From a virus, in IMG/VR virus record IMGVR_UViG_3300044726_000106, positions 1 through 27,424 of that record: a DNA stretch of 27,424 nt. The stretch is one strand, 5' to 3'. The translations under genes and the position numbers were made by a program. The stretch's first letter is position 1; every line of letters starts with the position of its first letter. Under the pieces are notes generated by a model. It worked only from the letters and a program-made list of their open reading frames with translations, had not been told where the DNA came from and ran no database searches. Shown in pieces: positions 20,783 to 27,424 of the stretch.

Positions 20783-21295
20783 ATGCTAGGACGTGAATTT
20801 GGCCACTTAATCGTCTGTTTCCGGGAGTGGACATCTTCTTCTCGTCCGGGCTCTCGTCTGTGGCTCTGCGCCTGCGTGTGCAACCAGATGAAGGTAATAG
20901 ACGAGCAGGATCTCGTCCGCAGCCGGGTTATATCTTGTGGTTGCATCCTTATCCGCCCGGCTCCGAGAACCCCTCAAGAGCGCGTATTGTGGCGCACATG
21001 GATGGGGATGATCAGGCGTTGCTACTGGCCGCGCTCGGTATCCTACGGAAACTACGGAGGGCGGGGAATCACGGTCTGTGAGAGATGGATACGTTCATTC
21101 GAGGATTTTAAGACGGATATGGGCCCTAGGCCGTCTGGAAAGACGTTAGACCGGATAAATAATGACGGTAACTATGAGCCCGCCAATTGCAAGTGGTCCA
21201 CTGGTCGGGAACAGAAGCTAAATCAGCGCGTCCCGATTTTCCGTTTCCCGTTCAATTCACGGAGGCCCCGGTATCGTAAATTGCATGCGGATTGA
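20783..21295 (+). CDS. HNH homing-type endonuclease, 170 aa
   Basis: ATG at 20783 is chosen because GGGAG (20772-20776) is six bases upstream; an in-frame TTG at 20765 gives a longer form. The N-terminus has the usual phage HNH lead domain: LGREFGHLIVCFREW, WLCACVCN and VISCGC, a zinc-ribbon-like module. The nuclease part is MIRRCYWPRSVSYGNYGGRG followed by ITVCERW, then LDRINNDGNYEPANCKWS, with the Asn/Asp and Asn-Cys-Lys-Trp positions of this HNH group, and REQKLNQR. The gene is on the plus strand between minus-strand genes and uses noticeably more AT-rich codons than its neighbours, signs of a mobile homing endonuclease gene. It interrupts what would otherwise be a continuous leftward lysis/tail operon. 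Confidence 0.88.
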   Translation: MLGREFGHLIVCFREWTSSSRPGSRLWLCACVCNQMKVIDEQDLVRSRVISCGCILIRPAPRTPQERVLWRTWMGMIRRCYWPRSVSYGNYGGRGITVCERWIRSFEDFKTDMGPRPSGKTLDRINNDGNYEPANCKWSTGREQKLNQRVPIFRFPFNSRRPRYRKLHAD

Positions 21296-21377
21296 AGAAA
21301 CCTTCGTCTGGCTGCTGCTGGTGCTCGCTGCGGCCATTGCAATCCGCAACAACCTCCCGGCCGTGACCTTTCGGTGA
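21285..21377 (+). CDS. Possible 30-residue membrane peptide
   Basis: An ATG overlapping the last bases of the HNH gene opens a 30-codon frame ending at TGA 21375-21377. The product (MRIEETFVWLLLVLAAAIAI, then RNNLPAVTFR) has one clear hydrophobic helix with a basic end. It lacks a strong RBS and may rely on coupling to the HNH gene. It could be a real membrane peptide or a remnant of a gene displaced by the HNH insertion. Confidence 0.4.
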   Translation: MRIEETFVWLLLVLAAAIAIRNNLPAVTFR

Positions 21378-21488
21378 TTGGCGGCGCCCCAGCCCCTTAG
21401 CGGGGGCTAAGAGCACGTGGCCGGGACGCCGCCTGTCAACGCTAGGGAGAGTCGACGGGCGGACAATAACATTGTCACGGAGAAGCGT
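21378..21488. other. Non-coding stretch with hairpins and orphan RBS leader
   Basis: Contains the hairpin AGCCCC/GGGGCT (21391-21408), an orphan copy of the phage leader CTGTCAACG-CTAGGGAGA (21433-21450) and the dyad GACAAT/ATTGTC (21462-21476). No start codon follows the orphan RBS at a usable distance. No gene seen. Confidence 0.5.
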
Positions 21489-21692
21489 CTAGCGCAGTCG
21501 CGGATCGTCCTGCGGAGGCGTCCAGTCGCGCTCGATGCGGATGCTGCTACTGGCGCTGCGCGCCGACCTGATGAGATCGGCGGCCACCTGCGAGTGCTCC
21601 CGCGAGACGCGGTCCATCAATACCTGCCGCTCGATCTTGCAGGGATCGGGCTCAGTGCCGATCTGGCGACGGATCCAGTTGATGACGCTCAT
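21489..21692 (-). CDS. Hypothetical protein, 67 aa
   Basis: A 67-residue helical protein (MSVINWIRRQIGTEPDPCKI, then ERQVLMDRVSREHSQVAADL) with a polar tail rich in Arg and Pro. Its start overlaps the stop of the holin candidate gene (ATGA at 21692-21689). Proteins of this size and charge are common next to phage holins, and a lysis-accessory role is possible, but no family is recognised. Confidence 0.65.
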   Translation of the reverse strand: MSVINWIRRQIGTEPDPCKIERQVLMDRVSREHSQVAADLIRSARSASSSIRIERDWTPPQDDPRLR

Positions 21693-21904
21693 GTGTTGTG
21701 CCCTCGCTTGAATGCCTCGGCGACGGCGATATTGGTCTTGGCGTTCTCCACCATCGCGGAGGCATACCTGTCTGTAACGGTCTCGAGCGACTTTCGTGCC
21801 TCGGTCAATTCGCGACGCTGCTCGCGGATCATCCAGGCCATGCCCAGCATCGCAGCGCCGGGCAGGCCGTAGGTCTTGATGAAGTCGGCGACGAAGGTCT
21901 CCAT
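21689..21904 (-). CDS. Holin candidate, 71 aa
   Basis: The start is placed at ATG 21904; the longer frame to 22018 runs through the DUF3309 gene in another frame. The protein has one hydrophobic N-terminal segment, TYGLPGAAMLGMAWMI, followed by a charged coiled coil (REQRRELTEARKSLETVTDR) to the end. One N-terminal membrane span with a cytoplasmic helical tail matches many small phage holins or holin-like proteins. It is close to the endolysin/spanin genes but separated from them by the HNH island. Role by topology and position only. Confidence 0.6.
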   Translation of the reverse strand: METFVADFIKTYGLPGAAMLGMAWMIREQRRELTEARKSLETVTDRYASAMVENAKTNIAVAEAFKRGHNT

Positions 21905-21915
21905 GTCAATGTGGC

Positions 21916-22083
21916 CTACAAGCGCCCCATCAGCGCCAGAATCAAAATAATGACCAACACCAGGCCTAGGCCGCCCGACGGCCAGTAGCCGTAGGAGTGG
22001 GGACCATGAAACGACCAATGCGGCAGCCCGCCGACCAACAGCAGGACGAGGAAGATGAGGAGGACAAGAGCGATAGTGCTCAT
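21916..22083 (-). CDS. DUF3309-like small membrane protein, 55 aa
   Basis: The frame starts at ATG 22083 and ends at TAG 21918-21916. The product MSTIALVLLIFLVLLLVGGL, then PHWSFHGPHSYGYWPSG, then GLGLVLVIILILALMG has the DUF3309 layout: two hydrophobic helices joined by an aromatic Pro-His-Trp...Tyr-Gly-Tyr-Trp-Pro-Ser-Gly-Gly loop. DUF3309 proteins are short membrane proteins, common in Alphaproteobacteria and of unknown function. Here it lies between the holin candidate and tail genes. It may be a captured host gene; it might also help in lysis, by position. Confidence 0.8.
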   Translation of the reverse strand: MSTIALVLLIFLVLLLVGGLPHWSFHGPHSYGYWPSGGLGLVLVIILILALMGRL

Positions 22084-22086
22084 GGG

Positions 22087-22452
22087 TTACGTCCCTTCGC
22101 CGATCGGGTTAAAAGTCACGTAGGCCTCGCCGCTGCGAGTGATGACCGAGACCCAGGTGAACGGATCTTCGTCCTCATCGGGTATCGGCACCCGGAAGAC
22201 TTCCTTGCAGCCCATTGGGACCGGCGTACTGGTCAAGGTGGCGCGCACGCTCGAAGCGCTGCCGAACAGGAACCACACGGCCACCACACCATCGTTGTAG
22301 ACCGTCAGATTGGTGCCGGGCGCCACCGGCAGTTGCTGGGCGGTACTGGCACTGGTCGTGGCAGTGAACGCGATGCCATTGCCGCCGCCGATCAATTCGG
22401 CAGGGAACTGCGCTGTCATCACCAGCGATAGAGGGTTGCGCGATCGGCTCAT
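22087..22452 (-). CDS. Hypothetical virion-associated protein, 121 aa
   Basis: ATG at 22452 overlaps the previous stop as ATGA; the longer frame upstream covers other genes. The product is beta-rich (MSRSRNPLSLVMTAQFPAEL, VAPGTNLTVYNDGVVAVWFL, FRVPIPDEDEDPFTWVSVIT) without signal peptide or membrane segment. The pattern is like small virion decoration or tail-associated proteins, and the gene lies directly downstream of fibre-like genes. No family recognised. Confidence 0.65.
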   Translation of the reverse strand: MSRSRNPLSLVMTAQFPAELIGGGNGIAFTATTSASTAQQLPVAPGTNLTVYNDGVVAVWFLFGSASSVRATLTSTPVPMGCKEVFRVPIPDEDEDPFTWVSVITRSGEAYVTFNPIGEGT

Positions 22453-22631
22453 GGCTGCGGCGCATCCGGCAGTTCCAGCCGCGCGAGATTTCCGCCCCCT
22501 TCCCTCGCCAGCTTCTGCAAATCGCCGAGCCGGTTGACGACCGCTATGAACGACGGCGCCTCCTGCCCCTGCAACTGCGTGCGCGCGAGGAATTGCAGCG
22601 CGGCGCCAAAGATCTGTTCGTCCGTTGGCAT
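22449..22631 (-). CDS. Hypothetical protein, 60 aa
   Basis: A 60-residue helical protein (MPTDEQIFGAALQFLARTQL, then EAPSFIAVVNRLGDLQKLAR) in the tail gene cluster. Its stop overlaps the next start as ATGA. No family recognised; it could be a small structural or assembly protein. Confidence 0.6.
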   Translation of the reverse strand: MPTDEQIFGAALQFLARTQLQGQEAPSFIAVVNRLGDLQKLAREGGGNLARLELPDAPQP

Positions 22632-22640
22632 GGTTCGATC

Positions 22641-23870
22641 CTATGAAATAACAGCCAGCTTGCGCAGCGTGCCGCCGACATCCTTGATGGTGATGTATCC
22701 GCTGATTACTTCGGCGGCCCACGCACTGTGTGTGCCGAAGCGCAAGACGCCGGAGCCCTTTGGAAGGAAGCCGATGTCGATGCTTGAATCCGAGCCCGAG
22801 GTGAGGAAGATGGGGCAATTGCCGGCACCCGCGATGCCGCCACTCACTCCCATGTAGTTGACGGCAGAGGCGGTCTCATGGACGCGGAACTGCTCGCCGC
22901 CGCCCGTGGAGAATGAATGCGCACCGCCGCCAATGGCGATGTATGCCATGCTGACGCTGGTCGCCCCTGTGGCGCTTCGCGCCCGGAAGGTGGGCGTGTT
23001 GTTGCAATCCAGGGAGATGAAATTCTGCTGCGAACCGGACCCATCGGCGCGGAACACCGGAAGCCCACCGGCCTCCAGGTAGACGAAGCCGCCCACGGTC
23101 GGCGCCTGCAGCCTGACGTGCGCGGTAGTCGTGCCAATTGCGCCAGCAACGAGCACAAGATCCTGCGCCTCGTGGGTGGCGATCGCCCCGCCGGTCGGCG
23201 CCTCGCGGAAGAATAGGCCGTACGTCGTGCCGGCGGTGGCATTCATGCCCTGCGGGTAATAATAGCTATACCAGCGCGTCGTCGTGCCCGTGCCTACGGG
23301 GTAGGGGCCAATCGGGGCGAAGCTGTAGCTTTCGAGGATGGTCACGCCGTCATGCGGCACAGGAGCGCGGGCGCGCAGGGCGCCCGTGATGTTGACGGTG
23401 GCCGCCACCCCGGACGACAGCACATAGTCGAGCTTGTCGATCTCGACCGCCGCGTGGCTTGTCGTATAGGTCGTGGTGCCGGGAATGTTGAGCTGCCACG
23501 CGCCGATGTTGAAGCCGACCGGCGTTGACGAAGCGCCCGCCAGCGCCGCGGTGCGCACGCCCAGCGTGGCAGCGTAGGTGTCGACGCCGACGTTCGGGAT
23601 CGTCTGTCCGCTGCCAAAGCTGAACCACGCATTGTCGCCACCGCTCGCGTCGATGCGCGACGTTCCCGTCAGCAGCAGCACGCCGGCCTGTGCCCAGCCC
23701 ATGACACGGCCCTGGTTCGGGCTGCGGCTTGAGCTGCCGGTCTCCTTGTCGAAGAAGCCGGTCGTGGGGTCGGCCGCGAACGCCAGACCCGGCAGCACGA
23801 CGGAGCCGGCGGGAATGCCTATCGGGACGCGAACATCACCGCCGATAAATGGCGCGGCGCCCCTGATCAT
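22641..23870 (-). CDS. Tail fibre/appendage-like protein, 409 aa
   Basis: The protein is rich in Gly, Ser, Thr and Ala with repeated short beta strands, typical of phage fibres or receptor-binding appendages. The N-terminus has PGLAFAADPTTGFFDKETGS (a segment found in many phage fibre proteins), and the C-terminus ends with FGTHSAWAAEVISGYITIKD followed by GGTLRKLAVIS, a closing motif seen in many phage side proteins. No enzyme domain is visible. It probably forms a trimeric adsorption structure. The start overlaps the stop of the 23867 gene by 4 bases. Confidence 0.75.
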   Translation of the reverse strand: MIRGAAPFIGGDVRVPIGIPAGSVVLPGLAFAADPTTGFFDKETGSSSRSPNQGRVMGWAQAGVLLLTGTSRIDASGGDNAWFSFGSGQTIPNVGVDTYAATLGVRTAALAGASSTPVGFNIGAWQLNIPGTTTYTTSHAAVEIDKLDYVLSSGVAATVNITGALRARAPVPHDGVTILESYSFAPIGPYPVGTGTTTRWYSYYYPQGMNATAGTTYGLFFREAPTGGAIATHEAQDLVLVAGAIGTTTAHVRLQAPTVGGFVYLEAGGLPVFRADGSGSQQNFISLDCNNTPTFRARSATGATSVSMAYIAIGGGAHSFSTGGGEQFRVHETASAVNYMGVSGGIAGAGNCPIFLTSGSDSSIDIGFLPKGSGVLRFGTHSAWAAEVISGYITIKDVGGTLRKLAVIS

Positions 23871-24649
23871 GGCACGCCCACCGAGGTCATGTAGTAGCGC
23901 ATCGCGTTATAGAAAGCCGCGATCTCCCCTGACGTCATGCCCTTGCCCATCCATGCCGCGCCGGCTTGCGCATTGCCAAAGCCGTCGACATAGAAAGCGC
24001 GGTTGATGACCGAAGCCGACGCCGTCGCCGCCGTGCCCACCGAGGCGCCGTTGATATACAGGGCGATCGCATTCGACGCCGTCCGCTGGGCATGGAACAT
24101 GCCGGTCGTCACGCCGCCGTTGTCGACGCTCGCCGCGCCCGCCGAGGCGTTGATCTGATAGCGCGAAAAGGTTCCGCTGCCGTTGTGGTTCGTCATAATG
24201 AAAGTCTCGACCGCACCGCCTGTGTAATTGCCCACATCCACGCCGGCAGTGACGGACGACGCCGTAACGGCCCACAAACCAAACGAGGCATCGTTCAGGG
24301 CGAATTTCGGCGACGTGGCGGTCGTGGGATTGAAGTCGAAGTCAACAAAGCTGGACGAGCCATTGCCCTGCCAGCCCCTGTCAGCCGTGAACGTCGGACT
24401 GCTGGTCGCCGTCCCCGTACCCCGCGCAACCAGATCAATCAAAGACGATTGCGTATTTGCGGCGGCGAGCAACCAGAGCCGATCGAGCTTTGCCCAGACG
24501 CCGGCCGCCTTCAGATCGCGGGCAACTCGCGAGACCTGAAACAGTCGCGGCCCCGCTACGGCGCCACCGGCGGCAAGCACGGCGGCTCGCCATGCCAGGG
24601 CGTCGGCGTCCGGCGCCGAGCGTATGATGCGGCCGATAGTGGGCGTCAT
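23867..24649 (-). CDS. LamG/concanavalin-like virion protein, 260 aa
   Basis: ATG at 24649 shares a base with the previous stop (TGATG); the longer frame to 24922 overlaps that gene and is rejected. The first 80 residues are helical (RLFQVSRVARDLKAAGVWAK, DRLWLLAAANTQSSLIDLVA). The rest is a jelly-roll-like region: FVDFDFNPTTATSPKFALND, then FGLWAVTASSVTAG, NAIALYINGASVGTA and the end GEIAAFYNAMRYYMTSVGV, which recalls laminin-G/concanavalin-like domains that bind sugars. Likely a tail or fibre protein recognising a surface glycan. Confidence 0.7.
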   Translation of the reverse strand: MTPTIGRIIRSAPDADALAWRAAVLAAGGAVAGPRLFQVSRVARDLKAAGVWAKLDRLWLLAAANTQSSLIDLVARGTGTATSSPTFTADRGWQGNGSSSFVDFDFNPTTATSPKFALNDASFGLWAVTASSVTAGVDVGNYTGGAVETFIMTNHNGSGTFSRYQINASAGAASVDNGGVTTGMFHAQRTASNAIALYINGASVGTAATASASVINRAFYVDGFGNAQAGAAWMGKGMTSGEIAAFYNAMRYYMTSVGVP

Positions 24650-25533
24650 CAGAGCTGTCCCGCCTTGAGCCTGACGGTGTGCGCCACGGCAGCCGGCGTC
24701 AGCGTCGTCAGGTTGACGAGGTAGCCGAAGACGCCCGTGCCGGCGAGCTTGACCGGCTTGTTGACGAAATGTGTCTCGACCCACTGCGTCGTGCCAAGGT
24801 CGACCGCCGTGCCGAGGTCGACATAGCCGAGGAACGACGCCTGGTCGCCGGTGCCCAGATCGAAGGCGCCGTCGTCCGCGATCGCCGAGGGCGGTGTCAC
24901 GTCGTAGAGGTACAGGCGCCACGCCGTCGCTTCCGCCGTGGCGCTATTGATCAGCAACTCAGCGCTCAGGATCATCACGCGGCTGGCGCTGATGGCGCCG
25001 AGCGCGAAGGTGCCGGCAGCGCCGTTGCAGTCGTTGGCGGTGTGCGAGTTGGCGGCCGGGGTGAAGGTTGCGGAGGCGGTCAGGCCGGGTTGGACGAGGA
25101 GGCTGTCGGTTGCCTCGATAACTCTGGCCGCACCTGTAGAAGTACCTGCACCTGTCGTGGTCGGGACGGTGGTCACTGTTGCGCCGAGATCGCTACCCGC
25201 CGATACCGGGGCCCCCGCCATATCGGTACGCAACGGCGTGAGGACCACGGTCAGTGCTGAAATAGTGTCCACCGCGCCGATCACGCGCAGATAGCATTCG
25301 GGCAGGTTGATGTTGCGCATGCCGTTGGCAGTGAACGTCGCGCTGCTGCCGAAGGACAGGGCGGTCGACGAACCATCGGCGCCCTTCTTCTGCAGAGTCA
25401 GCGTAGCGCTGGCGGCAAAGGTGCCGACGACCTCGAGCAGACCGGAACCACCGGGCCACTTCACCCACGCAGAGGCCGCCGCAGCGGCCACGCTGCCGTC
25501 CTTGACGAGGATGACGGGAGTGTAGACAGCCAT
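24649..25533 (-). CDS. Virion-associated beta-rich protein, 294 aa
   Basis: A 294-residue protein with a beta-rich N-terminal half (MAVYTPVILVKDGSVAAAAA, TLTLQKKGADGSSTALSFGS), a threonine/valine linker (VTTVPTTTGAGTSTGAARVI) and a second beta-rich half (RVMILSAELLINSATAEATA, then DQASFLGYVDLGTAVDLG). No enzymatic motif. The pattern and location between the fibre-like genes and the large 25538 protein suggest a structural tail or capsid-associated protein. Similar repeat-poor beta proteins occur in many alphaproteobacterial phages. Confidence 0.7.
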   Translation of the reverse strand: MAVYTPVILVKDGSVAAAAASAWVKWPGGSGLLEVVGTFAASATLTLQKKGADGSSTALSFGSSATFTANGMRNINLPECYLRVIGAVDTISALTVVLTPLRTDMAGAPVSAGSDLGATVTTVPTTTGAGTSTGAARVIEATDSLLVQPGLTASATFTPAANSHTANDCNGAAGTFALGAISASRVMILSAELLINSATAEATAWRLYLYDVTPPSAIADDGAFDLGTGDQASFLGYVDLGTAVDLGTTQWVETHFVNKPVKLAGTGVFGYLVNLTTLTPAAVAHTVRLKAGQL

Positions 25534-25537
25534 GTGC

Positions 25538-27424
25538 CTATTCCTTCTTGTCGGCGTCGGAGTTGACCGTCAGCAGGTAGCTGTGCAGACGGCGGAAGGC
25601 TTCAGGCTTCATGCGGCCTGCGGTTACATCGGCCACGTCTTCACGGAGGCGTCCATCCCAAAGCATCTGACGCCGCATCGCATCGGCCTTGGTGCTCGTG
25701 CTGTGGGCAAGATACCGGGAGAACAACATAGGGACTTCAGACGAAGCGCCGGTACGACCGCGCAGCATGCTGGTGCCTGACGCAAACAACGTGCGCACGC
25801 TCATTCCTGCATTCTGCTCGAAGGCCGAGAGGACGCCCTTGTCGAGGTCTTCGGCCTTGCCACCGGGACGGCTGACGCGGCCTTGCACCTGCACCGCATC
25901 ACGGATGGCCTTGAGGTCGGCCACCGCTTTCGGCGACAGCGCCAGGCGCAGCGCGGCGGCGGATTTCTCGTTGTCGAGGATTTCCGACATTCTCTGGAAG
26001 TTGGGTAGTTCGTCGCCCGTGCCGGCAACACGACGCCACGCCAGTTGCGCCAGCGCGCCCTCTGCATCTCGATCGCCGCGCACGCTGCGACGCAGGAGGC
26101 GCATGGCGCGCGGATCCTCGATGGCGGTGTCCATTGTCTTCTCGGGATCGCCGAGGCGCTTGATGAGGTCGTTCTTTGCTAATTGCTCGCGACGAGCCTG
26201 CGACTTCGCGATGGCGGCCTCGAAACTAGCCAGGTCGAGAGCGTCGACTGCCTTCTTGACGTCAGGCATCTTGTTGAGGACCGGACTGTTCTTGGCCTTC
26301 CACTGGTCAATATGGGCCTGGGTCAACTGGCCTTTGGCACTGTCCCGGATCTCGGCCAGCGCGTGATCGGTCATTACCTGGACCGATCGCGGATCGCCAC
26401 CGAGGGTGCGCTGGAAATTCTCGGCTTCACGGATGCTACCGAAGAACTTCTTCGGGATGTTCTCGTCCGCCAGTCGATCAGCACCCGTCTTGTCGACGCG
26501 ACCCATCTCTCCGGGAACGCCCTGTTTGTAGCGCGGCACAAAGTCGTCGCGGAACTCATCACTCACGGCGCGGAAACGCTTCGCCAGTTCGGGGTCGGTC
26601 TTGTCGGCCCACTCGAGGAACGACTCGTCGAGCCGCTGGCGGGCAGCCTTCAGGATGCCGAGTTGTTCGGTCGTGACCTTCTTCGGATTAGCGATGGACT
26701 CGGCATCGCGGATGTCGCTGAGCAGTCCGGCTCGATGACGCTGGAAGTCCTCGAAGGTCGCGAACCTCTGTGCAGGCGCGCCGTCGGCCCCCAGTATCGG
26801 CGATGGCTCGCCCTGCAGCATCTTGTCTACCCGCTGCGGCACTTCGGCTCTGCCCGTGAAGGCATTGCCCCGTTCATCCACGTCGGCTTGCACACGCGCC
26901 CGCTGGTCTTCAACCGGCATGGTGAAACGTTTCTGCGGATCGACCTGCGCGTAACGCTCTCTGAAGTACTGCTGGTCAAGAGCCTCGAGCGCGGTGCTCT
27001 GTCCTCGCAGCGTGTCGCCGCCCTGCGCGGGATCGTAGGTAGGACCGGGCTTGTCGGAGGCTCGCGTCGGAAGACCTACCTCAACAGTGTCGATCTGACC
27101 CTTGGCCGCAACGCCAGGCGCCGCACGCTTGGCGTCGATACCCGACACGAAGTCGGTGAACTTCGACGCCATCTGCTCGGGCGACGCTTCGTTGCCGACG
27201 CCAGTGTAGGTAGAGGGCTGTGCCGGGTTGGGCGGCGAGTCGCCGCGCGCACGGGCGACCTGCTGATACCACTCGTCTGCGGTGCGTGGCTGGCCGGGCT
27301 CGGGGCCAATCCGGCCGGTAGAGTCACCGGGATGGATGCGTAGGTTCTCCGCCTCGAACTCGCCTTTCGGGTCGGTCCAGCGCCGAGGCGGTGGCGGGTA
27401 GGCCGCAGCCTCCCACGGCCCCAT
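25538..27424 (-). CDS. C-terminal part of a large virion/ejection-type protein, at least 628 aa
   Basis: The frame is open at the window edge; the ATG at 27424-27422 gives MGPWEAAAYPPPPRRWTDPK but no RBS is visible, so it may be internal to a longer gene. The first 100 residues are Pro/Gly-rich and disordered. The rest is mostly helical and charged (FATFEDFQRHRAGLLSDIRD, LKAARQRLDESFLEWADKTD, RYKQGVPGEMGRVDK, FFGSIREAENFQRTLGGDPR, IDQWKAKNSPVLNKMPDVKK). This order recurs in the C-terminal regions of very large internal virion or DNA-ejection-type phage proteins. The upstream part may hold an enzymatic domain outside the window. Function by resemblance only. Confidence 0.6.
   Translation of the reverse strand: MGPWEAAAYPPPPRRWTDPKGEFEAENLRIHPGDSTGRIGPEPGQPRTADEWYQQVARARGDSPPNPAQPSTYTGVGNEASPEQMASKFTDFVSGIDAKRAAPGVAAKGQIDTVEVGLPTRASDKPGPTYDPAQGGDTLRGQSTALEALDQQYFRERYAQVDPQKRFTMPVEDQRARVQADVDERGNAFTGRAEVPQRVDKMLQGEPSPILGADGAPAQRFATFEDFQRHRAGLLSDIRDAESIANPKKVTTEQLGILKAARQRLDESFLEWADKTDPELAKRFRAVSDEFRDDFVPRYKQGVPGEMGRVDKTGADRLADENIPKKFFGSIREAENFQRTLGGDPRSVQVMTDHALAEIRDSAKGQLTQAHIDQWKAKNSPVLNKMPDVKKAVDALDLASFEAAIAKSQARREQLAKNDLIKRLGDPEKTMDTAIEDPRAMRLLRRSVRGDRDAEGALAQLAWRRVAGTGDELPNFQRMSEILDNEKSAAALRLALSPKAVADLKAIRDAVQVQGRVSRPGGKAEDLDKGVLSAFEQNAGMSVRTLFASGTSMLRGRTGASSEVPMLFSRYLAHSTSTKADAMRRQMLWDGRLREDVADVTAGRMKPEAFRRLHSYLLTVNSDADKKE

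Noticed and set aside
24650-24922. N-terminal extension of the LamG-like protein
   Set aside because: Overlaps the 24649 gene; the sequence there is not protein-like and ATG 24649 forms a TGATG overlap.
26183-27343. 386-codon plus-strand frame opposite the large virion protein
   Set aside because: Antisense shadow of the GC-rich 25538 gene; the minus frame is the one with protein-like composition and operon context.
1-27424. Search for tRNAs, CRISPR arrays, integrase, attachment sites and insertion sequences
   Set aside because: No cloverleaf, no spaced direct-repeat array, no recombinase motifs and no transposase frames were seen.

Overview
The window reads as part of a GC-rich double-stranded DNA tailed phage (or phage-like element), probably of an alphaproteobacterium. 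The phage assignment rests on a TerS-like protein, a complete replication module, a glucosaminidase/Rz/Rz1 lysis cassette and tail or virion proteins. The host guess rests only on base composition, on CTTGAC-type promoters and on a DUF3309-like membrane peptide common in Alphaproteobacteria; it is an inference. I see no integrase, CI-type repressor, portal, capsid, large terminase, RNA polymerase, tRNA or CRISPR array, so lifestyle and virion type cannot be fixed from this window.

Layout. (1) 1-1696, minus strand: six small genes of unknown function (one DUF551-like), tightly overlapped and read from a clear promoter at about 1726-1754. (2) 2003-2641, minus: small terminase subunit of the Sf6/HTH type, with non-coding DNA on both sides. 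(3) 2642-3039: a roughly 400-base divergent control region with two large inverted repeats and a promoter firing rightwards. (4) 3040-5673, plus: small, mostly unrecognised early-type genes, including a zinc-finger protein, an SH3/KOW-like protein, a 30-residue membrane peptide and a double-HTH protein. (5) 5735-19247, plus: the DNA-processing and replication block, mostly joined by ATGA, TGATG or GTGA stop/start overlaps. It carries a duplicated HTH-like domain pair, a RuvC-like resolvase, a degenerate P-loop-kinase-like protein, an SNF2 helicase, a beta-class DNA methyltransferase, a DUF2800 Cas4/RecB-like nuclease, a DUF2815 (gp2.5-like) ssDNA-binding protein, a minimal nucleotidyltransferase-like protein, a family A DNA polymerase with a 3'-5' exonuclease domain, and a PrimPol-RecA-type primase-helicase. 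(6) 19248-20620, minus: o-spanin, i-spanin and endolysin. (7) 20783-21480, plus: an HNH endonuclease, a possible 30-residue membrane peptide and an orphan copy of the phage's own leader/RBS sequence, sitting as an island between minus-strand genes. (8) 21489-27424, minus: holin candidate, DUF3309 peptide, small genes, three tail/fibre-like proteins and the C-terminal part of a large virion or ejection-type protein that reaches the window edge.

How it fits together: PrimPol-helicase, PolA, DUF2815 and DUF2800 form a self-contained replisome and recombination set, helped by SNF2 and the RuvC-like resolvase. A 10-base near-palindrome, TAACTTGTT(A/C), lies at four promoters (left operon, 3773 gene, 5735 gene, 10752 gene) and could be the operator of a phage regulator. 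The least explained and most interesting parts are this putative regulon, the paired dyads at 2806-2953, the degenerate kinase, the small nucleotidyltransferase between the SSB and polymerase genes, and the duplicated HTH-like domain next to the RuvC gene.
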